Shown one piece after another: positions 6,354 through 14,607 of a stretch of DNA of 34,396 nucleotides. A program made the translations under genes and the position numbers. Source of the DNA: Gammaproteobacteria bacterium (lineage in GTDB: Bacteria > Pseudomonadota > Gammaproteobacteria > Ga0077554 > Ga007554). The stretch is from NCBI GenBank assembly GCA_023266055.1, contig JAHFRW010000030.1, positions 1 through 34,396 on the forward strand, read 5' to 3'. Each line of letters opens with the position of its first letter. Position 1 is the stretch's first letter. The notes beneath the pieces are model-generated. The model searched no databases and had not been told where the DNA came from. It was given only the letters and a program-made list of their open reading frames with translations.

Positions 6354-8506
6354 ACTGAAGAATCCACTTTGTTGCAACCATTAAAAAAATCATAGTGTTT
6401 CAACGCCTCAAGAATGCCAGAGGCAAAGGGCTGTTGTGCAAAATAGATACGGTCCTCTTCAATCAACCTGGATAGCTCTTCATGATGACGGTTGGCAACA
6501 ACGGCTGCCAATGTATTGCCACGCATCATATCTTCGTCAGCGCCTGAGCCACCGGCAACAAAAATACGCTCCAGTGGGATCTGCCAGCGATCTGAAACAT
6601 ACCGCAGTGCCATGCCCTTAGAGGCGCGAATCGGCACAATATCGAGAAACTGGCCAAAAGCGAGCGTCACGTTAACCGACTGCTCTTCACGATGTAACAG
6701 GCTGTTGATTTCATCCAGTGACGGTGCAATATCTCTATCTATAAAATAGCTAATTTTATAACGACTCTGCTCAATGCCCGGCTGTAATTTGAGTCCAGGC
6801 AGATCATTCAATATTCGTCTCACCAGATGTGGCGTCCAGTGATAATCGATATGTTTCTGCCAGAAACTATCAACACTTAATTTGGGTGCGTAATAAATCT
6901 CTGTACCACTACTGGTAATTAAAATATCCGGCTCAGATATTCCATGCTGCTTCATCACCTTTAATGCCGAATCGAGTCGACGCCCCGTAGCAATACCAAA
7001 CTGCATACACTTGCGGTACCGCCGCAATTCCGCCATCAAATTATACAATGAGTCGGCGTCACCGAGCAGATTTTGATCCAGATCAGTAAATATTGCCCGA
7101 TCGCCATATGTATATGAACGTCGACTCAGTGGTTTATGTTCCAGCATGCCTGTACGCGCCACAATGGGTTTAACGATATCAAGATAACGGCTAGCATGTG
7201 CATCCCAGGCGTAGTGTTCGCGCACACCTTTAATCCCCGCCTCCGAACGCGCCTGCCACAACGGCCTATTTTGCAACAACTCCAACAACGCGGCGCTAAT
7301 GGTGCTGCTATCCAGCGGATCAATCAAAGTACCATTCTGGCAATTACCAATAATATCGCACGGCCCACCATCATCCGTGGCAATAATTGGCAAACCGCAT
7401 GCAGCCGCCTCGATTAGCGTCAAACCAAATGGCTCTGTCAACGCAGGGTTTACAAACACACCGTAAGATGCCGCCGCCATCCGATAAAAGAGCGGCACCT
7501 GCTCGCGCTTATGATGTTTGGGTAACGCCACCTTTCCATACAGATCATAACGGTCAATCGAAATCAACAGCGTCTTAAAGACTTCTTGTGCACCTTCCTC
7601 AAGATCATCAATATCATCACGATTACCCGCAACAATAATCAGATTGGCAAACTCCTGAAGCTCTGATGACTGACCGTAGGCTTCGATCAAAGCGGTAATA
7701 TTTTTACGTCGATCAGGGCGAGATAGCGCCAAAATCATCGGCTTGTCAGGCACTTTTAAAAACCGCGCCAATTCTTCAAATAACGGCGACTGCAACTCAT
7801 CTCCCAGCGCCGGAAAAAAATGGCTCAGGTCAGTACCAGGCGGCACCACACGCATCTGCTCAGGCTGGTAATGATCGTAAAGCTCATACTGCTCCTCAAT
7901 CTCTTGAAATGTGCTGGTGATCACCCGCTCTGCAGCGGCCAATACCTGCTCCTCTGCGTCAATACGGCGTACCATATTGTAGCGCTGTTCAACTTCAGCC
8001 GCAGAGAGGCCACTGGCAACCAGGCGCCGACGTTTAACTCGACCCAATGAATGGCCAGTAAAAAACAGCGGTGCACCTAACTGATGCGCCAGACGCGTCC
8101 CGACATAACCCGCATCCGCGTAGTGGCCATGAAGAATATCCGGCTGTAAATTGTTATCACGGAAATAGCGCAGCGAATTATCTGCAAAAGTATCAAGATG
8201 ATCCCAAAGCTGCTCCTTGGGTAAATATCCTTTGGGGCCAGCCTCAATACGAATGATGTTCACCGCATCACCCAACACCTCTAACGATTGGGCATACTCA
8301 TCGCCAAGATCTGCAGCGTCGATTAAACGAGTCAATAGATCAACACGAGTAACCCCCGACTGCTTGGCCAAGGCTCGCGCCAATTCCACCACATACAGCG
8401 CCTGGCCGCCGGTATCCGCATCACGTCCCAACTCCAAATCATGGCCACGTATCAGGCCATGGACGCTGATTAGTGCTATGTATAACTCACCAGATCGTCG
8501 TGCCAT
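6350..8506 (-). CDS. sps: Sucrose-phosphate synthase with C-terminal HAD-like domain
   Basis: Makes sucrose-6-phosphate from UDP-glucose and fructose-6-phosphate (EC 2.4.1.14). The 718-residue protein has a GT4 (GT-B) synthase part at about 1-450 and a HAD-like part at about 466-710. Synthase motifs are GRDADTGGQALYVVELARAL near residue 27, RVVPPGTDLSHF, SRPDRRKN (262-269), and the E-x7-E motif EPFGLTLIE (358-366). In the HAD part the DxDxT motif is DLDQN (Asp475, Asp477, Asn479) and motif IV is GGSGAD instead of GDSGxD, so phosphatase activity is doubtful. ATG 8506 is preferred because TTGGAG lies just upstream; the TTG at 8518 is part of that ribosome site. It is the first gene of the operon. 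Confidence 0.93.
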   Translation of the reverse strand: MARRSGELYIALISVHGLIRGHDLELGRDADTGGQALYVVELARALAKQSGVTRVDLLTRLIDAADLGDEYAQSLEVLGDAVNIIRIEAGPKGYLPKEQLWDHLDTFADNSLRYFRDNNLQPDILHGHYADAGYVGTRLAHQLGAPLFFTGHSLGRVKRRRLVASGLSAAEVEQRYNMVRRIDAEEQVLAAAERVITSTFQEIEEQYELYDHYQPEQMRVVPPGTDLSHFFPALGDELQSPLFEELARFLKVPDKPMILALSRPDRRKNITALIEAYGQSSELQEFANLIIVAGNRDDIDDLEEGAQEVFKTLLISIDRYDLYGKVALPKHHKREQVPLFYRMAAASYGVFVNPALTEPFGLTLIEAAACGLPIIATDDGGPCDIIGNCQNGTLIDPLDSSTISAALLELLQNRPLWQARSEAGIKGVREHYAWDAHASRYLDIVKPIVARTGMLEHKPLSRRSYTYGDRAIFTDLDQNLLGDADSLYNLMAELRRYRKCMQFGIATGRRLDSALKVMKQHGISEPDILITSSGTEIYYAPKLSVDSFWQKHIDYHWTPHLVRRILNDLPGLKLQPGIEQSRYKISYFIDRDIAPSLDEINSLLHREEQSVNVTLAFGQFLDIVPIRASKGMALRYVSDRWQIPLERIFVAGGSGADEDMMRGNTLAAVVANRHHEELSRLIEEDRIYFAQQPFASGILEALKHYDFFNGCNKVDSSV

Positions 8507-8538
8507 ATTTGTCTCCAATCCTGTGGATAATACAAAAT

Positions 8539-8568
8539 ACTGTACAGGGAAACTGACTCTCTCATCAA
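8539..8568 (-). promoter_or_regulatory. Possible sigma-70 promoter for the sucrose operon
   Basis: On the minus strand, TTGATG (8568-8563) is followed after 18 nt by TACAGT (8544-8539), about 35 nt before the sps ATG. Both hexamers depart from consensus at two or three positions. It lies between sps and the IS630 insertion, so the operon would keep this promoter despite the insertion. Weak evidence from pattern alone. Confidence 0.3.
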
Positions 8569-8639
8569 CAGGCGGACCGATTTCATGTTCAGTGAGCTGC
8601 CAACAAAAGAGCTATACCCCCCTGTCTAAAAATCTATAG

Positions 8640-9761
8640 CGATTATTAAACCAATCAAAAATAAAGCCTCATGAAGCAGCATATTTACACGTTGGCGTTT
8701 GGTAGAAGCTAGCGACCACGTTAGGGAGTTTTTGTAAGTGATGGAGCGTATTTTCCACGGCTCTCGAGGGTCTCTTTGGTTTGTACCACACCCTTCCCAA
8801 CGCGGGTTTTGACATGATTCCAAACTAATTCATCAGGGTTGAGCTCTGGAGCATAGGGCGGCAAATAAAATAATTCAATGCGCTCGGAATTTTTTCCCAC
8901 AAACCGTTGGATCAATTTCGCTTTACGTGCTGGATGTCCATCAACTACGAGGAATATTTTGCGATCCATGCCCGTTATTAGCTTTTGAAGAAATCCACAA
9001 AAAACAGTGGCATTCACACGGCCATCAACCACCATAAAACGAAACTGACCTTGTGCAGAAACGGCAGAAATCATGTTCAGCCCGTATCGCGCACCCGTGG
9101 CCCTAACCACGGGTGTTTGACCCATCGGTGACCACGTTGCCCCCGCGTGAAAATCCGAATGTATGCCCACTTCGTCGGCGAACATGACCCATGCACCCTC
9201 ACGCTTGGCTCGCTTTGCAATTTCTGGATACACCTTATCTTGCCACTGTTGCACCCGCACGGGATCTTGTTGCCAGGCACGGTATAGGGGGCGCTGTGGA
9301 CTAAATCCAAGTCGCTTCATTAAACGACCTACTGAAGCTTCGCTGAGATTAATTTCAAACTTTTGCTTGATGACCTCACGGATAATCAACAAGGTCCACA
9401 GCGCAGATTGGAATTTAAATTGCTGTGGAGTCCTTTCCCTGAGCATTTTCAATAGCTTGGCTAGATTCTTTCCATCGAACTTAGGTGGCGCTCCGGATAG
9501 CGGCTTTGCTGCCAGTGCATTTACTCCACCATAGTGATATGCCGACAGCCAACGATAGATCGTCCTTCGGTTAAACCCCAGCCCAATCGCGACATCCTCT
9601 GGACTCTCACCATTATCCATGCGAACGATGCTATCTCGGCGTAATTTCTCCAGTGCCTCATGAGAATAACTGCGGGCATCTATCGTCTTTTTACATTTCA
9701 TTCGGTATTATACTATAAATATACTATGCGTGGCTTTACTTGTGTAGTGTTTAATAAATTA
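8640..9761 (-). mobile_element. IS630-family insertion sequence
   Basis: Similar ends point inward at both edges. The right end (plus strand from 8640) reads cgattattaaaccaatcaaa and continues to aataaagcc. The left end (minus strand from 9761) reads ttatttattaaacactacac with small differences and continues aagtaaagcc; both share TATTAAAC and TAAAGCC at matching spacing. IS630/Tc1 elements target TA, and TA dinucleotides lie at the borders, but the exact duplication cannot be settled. Length is about 1.1 kb, normal for the family. It contains one transposase gene, which is frameshifted near its end. It separates the sps promoter region from whatever lay upstream. Confidence 0.65.
8669..9701 (-). 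pseudogene. IS630-family transposase, frameshifted near the C-terminus
   Basis: The frame from ATG 9701 has an N-terminal HTH (EDVAIGLGFNRRTIYRWLSA), a winged-helix linker with KRLGFSPQRPLYRAW, and the DDE domain: VMFADEVGIHSD (first Asp), IFLVVDGHPARK (second Asp), YLPPYAPELNPDELVWNHVK (final Glu). After QTKETLESR the annotated frame runs out as GKYAPSLTKTP and stops at 8721. The neighbouring frame supplies the expected family ending ENTLHHLQKLPNVV followed by FYQTPTCKYAAS, stopping at 8669. This suggests a small indel (for example loss of two bases) near 8752. All catalytic residues precede it, so partial function is conceivable, but the element is probably inactive. Confidence 0.8.
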
Positions 9762-9762
9762 A

Positions 9763-10446
9763 TGGCCATCGTCTCCTCATAGCATACATCAACTTCAGCT
9801 CAGTCTATAAACCCCTCAAAGGGAGACAAGCCCATAGCTCACAGTTTCACGCCACCAGAGGCACGTTTTCTGGATATATTGTGGCAGACGAACCACCAGT
9901 TGACGGTGAGCTTTGTGCCAAAATCCAGACAGCAGAAAAAGCGATAACCTATACAAACGCCCACGTAAGAAAAGCCATTACCCGCAACACCATATGTCTT
10001 AAGAAACTCAGCTAAAGCAACAATAACATCTACTAGTGCTTCGTTCTTTTTGGAACTTAAGCGCTGGTTGGCGCGGATGACATTAAAGTGTGTCGCCGTG
10101 CTCGCGAACCATTTTGGGACATCCCAGTCCCCAAAATGACTGCGCTCGGCGACAAGTATGCCTTCGGCGCCCGGACAGGCCTGCGTCCGCCACGACACGC
10201 TACTACGCAGCGCGCCATGGCTACCACAATGCCGCTACGCCGTTGATCGGGTGGCCTTGTGTTTTGTCTACGCCCAGGCTCACGCCCGGACTCCGACAAA
10301 ACTCCCAGCCCCTGCGGCTATCCGGGGGTTGCCCGCCTACGTTCGCTTTCGCATCGCTTTCCTTGGCTGGCGTCGAAGAATGTCATTAAAAAAAAGAGGT
10401 CAAGAGTAGATGTGGGATGAAAAAAATACCGGCGCGGGTTTATCTG
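9763..10446. other. 684-bp stretch without a recognisable gene
   Basis: No frame gives a protein I recognise. A minus-strand frame ending at 9839 contains a protein-like run (ALVDVIVALAEFLKTYGVAG), but it has no convincing start and continues upstream into low-complexity, Arg/Pro/Ala-rich translation. The segment from about 10140 to 10390 is more GC-rich than its surroundings and reads like a non-coding repeat or decayed gene. No tRNA, hairpin terminator or clear IS end is visible. Confidence 0.4.
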
Positions 10447-11823
10447 TTAAGGGATTAATCTCTGATAATCCTCTGTCAGCGGAATAAGTATGCAAATGCA
10501 AAGGCCTGAGCCTTTTACCTCACCTGAAAAACCTAGCTGAATCTCAGCGCCGATCCGATCTGAGATTGTTTTGACGATGGATAACCCTAAGCCAGACCCC
10601 ACTTGATCGCTGCCAAGGATACGATAAAAAGGGTCAAAGACCCGTTTTTGTTCTGCTAACGCAATGCCTGGCCCGTTATCCTGAATGCTTAATACGGCGC
10701 ACCTTTCCCGCATGGTTACCGACAAATCAACCCGCCCACCTGTTGGTGTGTAGCGAATAGCGTTATCGACCAAATTTTTAACCACGGCGATCATATCCAA
10801 CTCGCTCACCCATACCTGAGCGTCTTGCTCTCCCTCAACACCTATATCGATGCGCTTTGCATCGGCCAAAGGCATAAGGTCTTCCAGAACGCGGCGATAG
10901 ATGCCCTGTACCGATACGGGTGACGTGGGTAAGCCGGGTATTGCCTGGACTTTAGCCAAGGTCAGAAGTTGATCCAGCAGATTCCGGCCACGCTCGATGC
11001 CACGTTGCAGTGTTACCAGTCGTTCGCGTGCTAGGTCGGACATGTTTGCCTCTGCTAACCATTCTCCTTGCAGGGATATTGCGGTCAATGGGGAACGAAG
11101 CTCATGCGCCGCATCAGCAACAAACCGGCGCTGGATATCCATTGTCTGTGCAACACGTCTGAGCAAACGATTAATCGCCACGACAAACGGACGCACTTCG
11201 GCGGGAAGATGATCCTCCTCAACAGGATGCAACTCTTGCTCGGTGCGCTGATCGATTTCCGCCGAAAGTGTGGCAATGGGGCGGAACATCTTCTGCACAA
11301 GGTCAGCGACGATCAGAAGCAGAACAGGAACCAATATCAGAAGTGGTAGCAAGGTATTCAAAGCGCTATCACGCGCTATTTCATCACGAACCCCCGTTTC
11401 TTGCGCCACGGCGATCCGCTCTCCGCTGGCCATCGTCTTGACCATCACGCGAAACGGCTCACTGCCGACATCCAGCGTATGCAAGCCATCAGGCAGTGTG
11501 CTCGGAAGTGGTAGCGGCACGTCCACATCACCCTTGCCGACCGTTTGCACGCCGTCGGCCAGATACTGGACAATGACACGGGACTCTTCCTCGTTGTATT
11601 TGTCTCGGTCCTCGTCACCAACAGGTGACAATGACAGATGTTGTCGGTCAAACAGTGCGGCAATTTGCCGTAGCGTATCGTCTTGCAGCTCGTGTGCTTC
11701 GTCAAATGCTGATACAAAGGAGAAGATGCCTGCGACCACCGCAACAACAAAAATAGCCAGCGACAGCGAGAACGATAGTTTGAGCTGAATTGACGCATTC
11801 AGCCGTTTTTTGAAACCATCCAT
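10447..11823 (-). CDS. Sensor histidine kinase of a QseC/PmrB-like two-component system
   Basis: Inner-membrane kinase of 458 residues that should phosphorylate the response regulator encoded just upstream. Membrane helices at about 17-37 and 157-175 bracket a periplasmic sensor of about 120 residues containing an acidic patch, GDEDRDKYNEEE, that could bind cations (inference). A HAMP-like linker (MFRPIATLSAEI) is followed by the HisKA box FVADAAHELRSPL with His240, the N box KNLVDNAIRYTP, G1 DNGPGI (382-387) and G2 GSGLGL (409-414). The ATG at 11823 overlaps the regulator gene by 25 nt and has GGGGAATGGG in front. It is the last gene of a five-gene unit with two DUF347 proteins and a lipoprotein. 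The signal is unknown. Confidence 0.9.
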   Translation of the reverse strand: MDGFKKRLNASIQLKLSFSLSLAIFVVAVVAGIFSFVSAFDEAHELQDDTLRQIAALFDRQHLSLSPVGDEDRDKYNEEESRVIVQYLADGVQTVGKGDVDVPLPLPSTLPDGLHTLDVGSEPFRVMVKTMASGERIAVAQETGVRDEIARDSALNTLLPLLILVPVLLLIVADLVQKMFRPIATLSAEIDQRTEQELHPVEEDHLPAEVRPFVVAINRLLRRVAQTMDIQRRFVADAAHELRSPLTAISLQGEWLAEANMSDLARERLVTLQRGIERGRNLLDQLLTLAKVQAIPGLPTSPVSVQGIYRRVLEDLMPLADAKRIDIGVEGEQDAQVWVSELDMIAVVKNLVDNAIRYTPTGGRVDLSVTMRERCAVLSIQDNGPGIALAEQKRVFDPFYRILGSDQVGSGLGLSIVKTISDRIGAEIQLGFSGEVKGSGLCICILIPLTEDYQRLIP

Positions 11824-12464
11824 CCCATTCCCCTGATGTTTTTAATGACGTCATTGCCCAACTTGCGTCGCACTGCATGTATCAAAAATTCGACGGCGTT
11901 GCTTTCAACCTCCTCTCCCCAGCCATAAATACGGTCTTCAAGTTCGCTGCGGGATAATATGGCACCGGGTCGCACCAGCAAGGCGTGCAAGAGCGAAAAC
12001 TCACTGTGGGAGAGTTGCACCGGGGTGCCACCGTTAATCGCGGCCTCACGCGTGGCCGGGTCGAGTGATACGACACCATTGCTGAGCACCGGTATTGCGC
12101 TACCACCTTTGCGGCGCAGCACGGCGCGCATGCGGGCGAGCAGTTCCGCCATCTCGAAGGGCTTGAGCACATAGTCATCGGCGCCGCTGTCCAAACCGCG
12201 CAACCGGTCATCGAGGCCATCACGCGCAGTGATGATGAGCAGGGGCACGGGGTTCTCTTTGGCACGGATGCTGGTTAGCACCTCCAGCCCATCCTTGCCA
12301 GGAAGACCAAGATCGAGCAACACCACGTCATAGTGCTGGCAACTCAGTGTTGTGAGGGCAGTTTGTCCGTTCTTCACCCAGTCAGTAGCGTAGGTGGCAT
12401 CTTTTAACGCCCCTTGGATTGCCTCCCCAATCATGGGATCGTCTTCGATCAGTAATACTCGCAT
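11799..12464 (-). CDS. OmpR/PhoB-family response regulator
   Basis: DNA-binding regulator of 221 residues. The receiver domain (1-115) has the acidic pair Asp8/Asp9, the phosphorylated Asp51 in VVLLDLGLPGKDG, Thr79 and Lys101 in DYVLKPFEM. The C-terminal winged helix (about 125-221) includes LSHSEFSLLHALLVRPGA and SRSELEDRIYGW. It is closest in style to QseB/PmrA regulators. ATG 12464 is chosen because GGAGAGGCG precedes it; an upstream TTG in the same frame is less likely. It starts 25 nt after the stop of the DUF347 gene and overlaps the kinase gene, so it is probably co-transcribed with both and may control this operon. Confidence 0.92.
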   Translation of the reverse strand: MRVLLIEDDPMIGEAIQGALKDATYATDWVKNGQTALTTLSCQHYDVVLLDLGLPGKDGLEVLTSIRAKENPVPLLIITARDGLDDRLRGLDSGADDYVLKPFEMAELLARMRAVLRRKGGSAIPVLSNGVVSLDPATREAAINGGTPVQLSHSEFSLLHALLVRPGAILSRSELEDRIYGWGEEVESNAVEFLIHAVRRKLGNDVIKNIRGMGWMVSKNG

Positions 12465-12489
12465 CGCCTCTCCGTCCGACAACAGTCAC

Positions 12490-13248
12490 TCAATGTGCCG
12501 CTTTGGCGGCCCGTTGTTTGAACAACAATATGCTAATCAAAATAAAGGCAAAGAGCGCTGCCGATGCAGAATAACGACTCAACGCTAAACCACCCGCACT
12601 GACTGGTTTGTCGAGAAAATCGCCTACCACGGCACCCAATGGACGAGTCAGAATAAATGCAGCCCAAAACAGCAGGACATGCGATAGGTCTGTCCAATAG
12701 TAAGCCACCACAACCAACGCCAGCAGCGCACCAAACACAATCGCTGCACCGGTATACCCGAGTCCTGCCGTATCAGCCGTCCAGTCCCCCAGCGCTGTCC
12801 CCAACGTCTGGGAAAACATAATCGTCACCCAGTAGAACATTTCAGCCTTTGGCGTGCTGACAGTATTGACCGAGACGGAACCAAGGGCGCGATGCCAGAG
12901 AAAAAGCGATCCAAACAACAGGGCCAGCAGCAAGGTTGTGCCGCCAGCATACCCGATCCCAAGGGAGCGATCTGCAAAATCCGCCAGCGTCGTACCAACC
13001 GTGGTGGTGGCAATAATCGTTGTCCAGTAAAGCAGTGGCTGAAAAGTCTTGGCCTTGATCTGAGCAATCACCGCAACAAAAAATACAGCCGCAAAAATAA
13101 CCGTTCCGACCAAGTAACCCAGGTTCATCGACATCGAGACAGCATCCCCGCCTGTTTCACCAAGGGTCGTCGCCACAATTTTTATGATCCAAAACATCAA
13201 AGTAACTTCTGGCACTTTGCTCAAAGCACCTTGTATTGAGTTATTCAT
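12490..13248 (-). CDS. DUF347-repeat (COG4705) inner-membrane protein, copy 1
   Basis: A 252-residue polytopic membrane protein of unknown function. It contains four internal 17-residue repeats of the DUF347 type, with aromatic-W at the start, T-x-G in the middle and Asp at the end: FWIIKIVATTLGETGGD (19-35), YWTTIIATTTVGTTLAD (74-90), YWVTIMFSQTLGTALGD (139-155), FWAAFILTRPLGAVVGD (194-210). The spacing of 55, 65 and 55 residues suggests a tandemly duplicated fold with acidic residues buried in membrane helices, as in ion transporters (inference). GGAGGA lies 6 nt before the ATG. It sits between the lipoprotein gene (19 nt upstream) and the response regulator, with a paralogue two genes upstream. 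Confidence 0.85.
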   Translation of the reverse strand: MNNSIQGALSKVPEVTLMFWIIKIVATTLGETGGDAVSMSMNLGYLVGTVIFAAVFFVAVIAQIKAKTFQPLLYWTTIIATTTVGTTLADFADRSLGIGYAGGTTLLLALLFGSLFLWHRALGSVSVNTVSTPKAEMFYWVTIMFSQTLGTALGDWTADTAGLGYTGAAIVFGALLALVVVAYYWTDLSHVLLFWAAFILTRPLGAVVGDFLDKPVSAGGLALSRYSASAALFAFILISILLFKQRAAKAAH

Positions 13249-13267
13249 GTTAAGTCCTCCTCTCTAG

Positions 13268-13672
13268 TTAAACTTTACCTTGCAGCGAATCAAAGGTTAT
13301 CAGCAGCTCTGTTATCTTCTTTTTGCAATCAACTGGATCGGGAGTATCGGCACGCAGCGCAGACAATGCGTGGTCAATAGCCTTATCCAATACATGCCAA
13401 TCATTCGCTGCGCGTGGCTTCAAACCCGCTTCGGCTGAATCCCATGCAATCTCTAAATCCTTGATACGCATCTTGGCTGCTGGCAAGTCGCCCTTATCAA
13501 CGATGGCGGCTACATCTGCCGTAATATTGCCAAATTCAGACAGGTCACCCAGTTTGGATACCGTTTTTGGCTGCGGGACAGGCGTGGCCAGCGCTGCTGT
13601 TGTTGGGGCCGCCGCTGTATCGTCTGACTTGGAACACCCTGCTGCAAGCGTCAGGACGACGATAGCCGACAT
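13268..13672 (-). CDS. Small predicted lipoprotein; start region probably frameshifted
   Basis: Unknown family. From ATG 13672 the product is 134 residues: [16 protein letters not shown] looks like a lipobox with Cys13, followed by an Ala/Pro/Thr linker and a helical domain including [20 protein letters not shown] and [19 protein letters not shown]. The ATG at 13672 lacks a ribosome site and gives a signal peptide with no positive charge. An AGGAG-preceded ATG at 13703 lies one base out of frame. Removing one base between them would give [19 protein letters not shown], a textbook lipoprotein signal. So the gene carries either a recent frameshift or a sequencing error. It is placed between two DUF347 genes, suggesting a periplasmic partner. 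Confidence 0.7.
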   Translation of the reverse strand: MSAIVVLTLAAGCSKSDDTAAAPTTAALATPVPQPKTVSKLGDLSEFGNITADVAAIVDKGDLPAAKMRIKDLEIAWDSAEAGLKPRAANDWHVLDKAIDHALSALRADTPDPVDCKKKITELLITFDSLQGKV

Positions 13673-13730
13673 TACAGCTGCTGAACGAACAATGGTAGCG
13701 CATGATTTCTCCTTGAATTATGGATTGATG

Positions 13731-14513
13731 TTATTTGGTGGCCTGTACGTTCTTGCGGTTATCCATGCCAAATTGGGCAAGGGCAACCAACATCACAATC
13801 ACCGTCAGAAATAGGGCACTGGTCCACATCGCACCCATGCCGAGACCGCCGTAGGTCTTTGCCTGTGTCAGCAGGTCACCCAGCGCAGCGCCAAATGGGC
13901 GTGTCAGAATGTAGCCAATCCAGAAGGTCAGCACAGCGTTGCCGCCCATACGCCAAGCCGCATAGGAAGCGGCAATCAGTATGCCGAATGACACCGCACC
14001 CCATGTGAAGCCCAGCCCCAGGGCTTCGGTCGCCAAATCACCGGCCGCCGTACCGAGTGCAAACGTGCAAAGAATGGCTGACCAGTAAAACAGCTCTCTG
14101 CTGCGTGTCACAATATCGTGGATAGACAAGGTGCGCTCCAGCCAATACCAAACTGCAAAAATTGCGGCAAGCGCCACGGCAAACACCGATGTACTGACGT
14201 ACAGGCTCACGCCCAGACCATCAGTGAGCAGATCGGTTATCTGGGTGCCAACCACGCTCACCAGCACAACCGTTAGCCAGTAAATCCAGGGGGTGTAGCG
14301 CCGCGTACGCAACTGCGTGAATAGCGCCATCGCCAGTAACGCGCCCATGACTACACGAGTCATGCCTTGGCCCCAGCCAGCATTGACCGCCAGAAAATCA
14401 GCGCCCGTTTCGCCAACCGTAGTGGACATTATCTTAATAACCCAAAATGCGAGCGTGATTTCGGGGACTTTGTTGAGCCATTTGGAGGTCGTGGATGTAA
14501 TCAGCGTATTCAT
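13731..14513 (-). CDS. DUF347-repeat (COG4705) inner-membrane protein, copy 2
   Basis: A 260-residue paralogue of the protein at 12490-13248, with the same four-repeat plan: FWVIKIMSTTVGETGAD (23-39), YWLTVVLVSVVGTQITD (78-94), YWSAILCTFALGTAAGD (143-159), FWIGYILTRPFGAALGD (197-213). The first repeat of both copies keeps the sequence VGET/LGET-x-x-D and the last keeps ILTRP-x-GA, so these repeats are position-specific. ATG 14513 is chosen over the upstream TTG in the same frame; TGGAAA is a weak ribosome site. It is the first gene of the five-gene unit and ends 27 nt before the likely original lipoprotein start. Role unknown; ion or metabolite transport is a guess. Confidence 0.85.
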   Translation of the reverse strand: MNTLITSTTSKWLNKVPEITLAFWVIKIMSTTVGETGADFLAVNAGWGQGMTRVVMGALLAMALFTQLRTRRYTPWIYWLTVVLVSVVGTQITDLLTDGLGVSLYVSTSVFAVALAAIFAVWYWLERTLSIHDIVTRSRELFYWSAILCTFALGTAAGDLATEALGLGFTWGAVSFGILIAASYAAWRMGGNAVLTFWIGYILTRPFGAALGDLLTQAKTYGGLGMGAMWTSALFLTVIVMLVALAQFGMDNRKNVQATK

Positions 14514-14607
14514 GTTGTTTCCAGCCCTGATGAATGAGGTGTGTAACAAGTGTGACCAGCCAAACTTAGCCCAGCCATAGGCCGCTCATTTAGTTAGCCA
14601 CCTCCAC

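Noticed and set aside
8522-8530. TGTGGATAA, a consensus DnaA box (also at 15522-15530)
   Set aside because: Single isolated boxes with no cluster, no AT-rich unwinding repeat and no dnaA/dnaN nearby; not an origin.
9839-10198. Minus-strand 119-codon frame
   Set aside because: A short protein-like run only; start region is implausible and no family recognised, so described as part of an unassigned segment rather than as a gene.
10158-10409. Plus-strand 83-codon frame in the unexplained segment
   Set aside because: No ribosome site, biased Arg/Pro/Ala composition expected from GC-rich non-coding DNA, and overlapping open frames on both strands.
11270-11788. 172-codon plus-strand frame opposite the histidine kinase
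   Set aside because: Antisense shadow; Ser/Thr-rich with no start signal.
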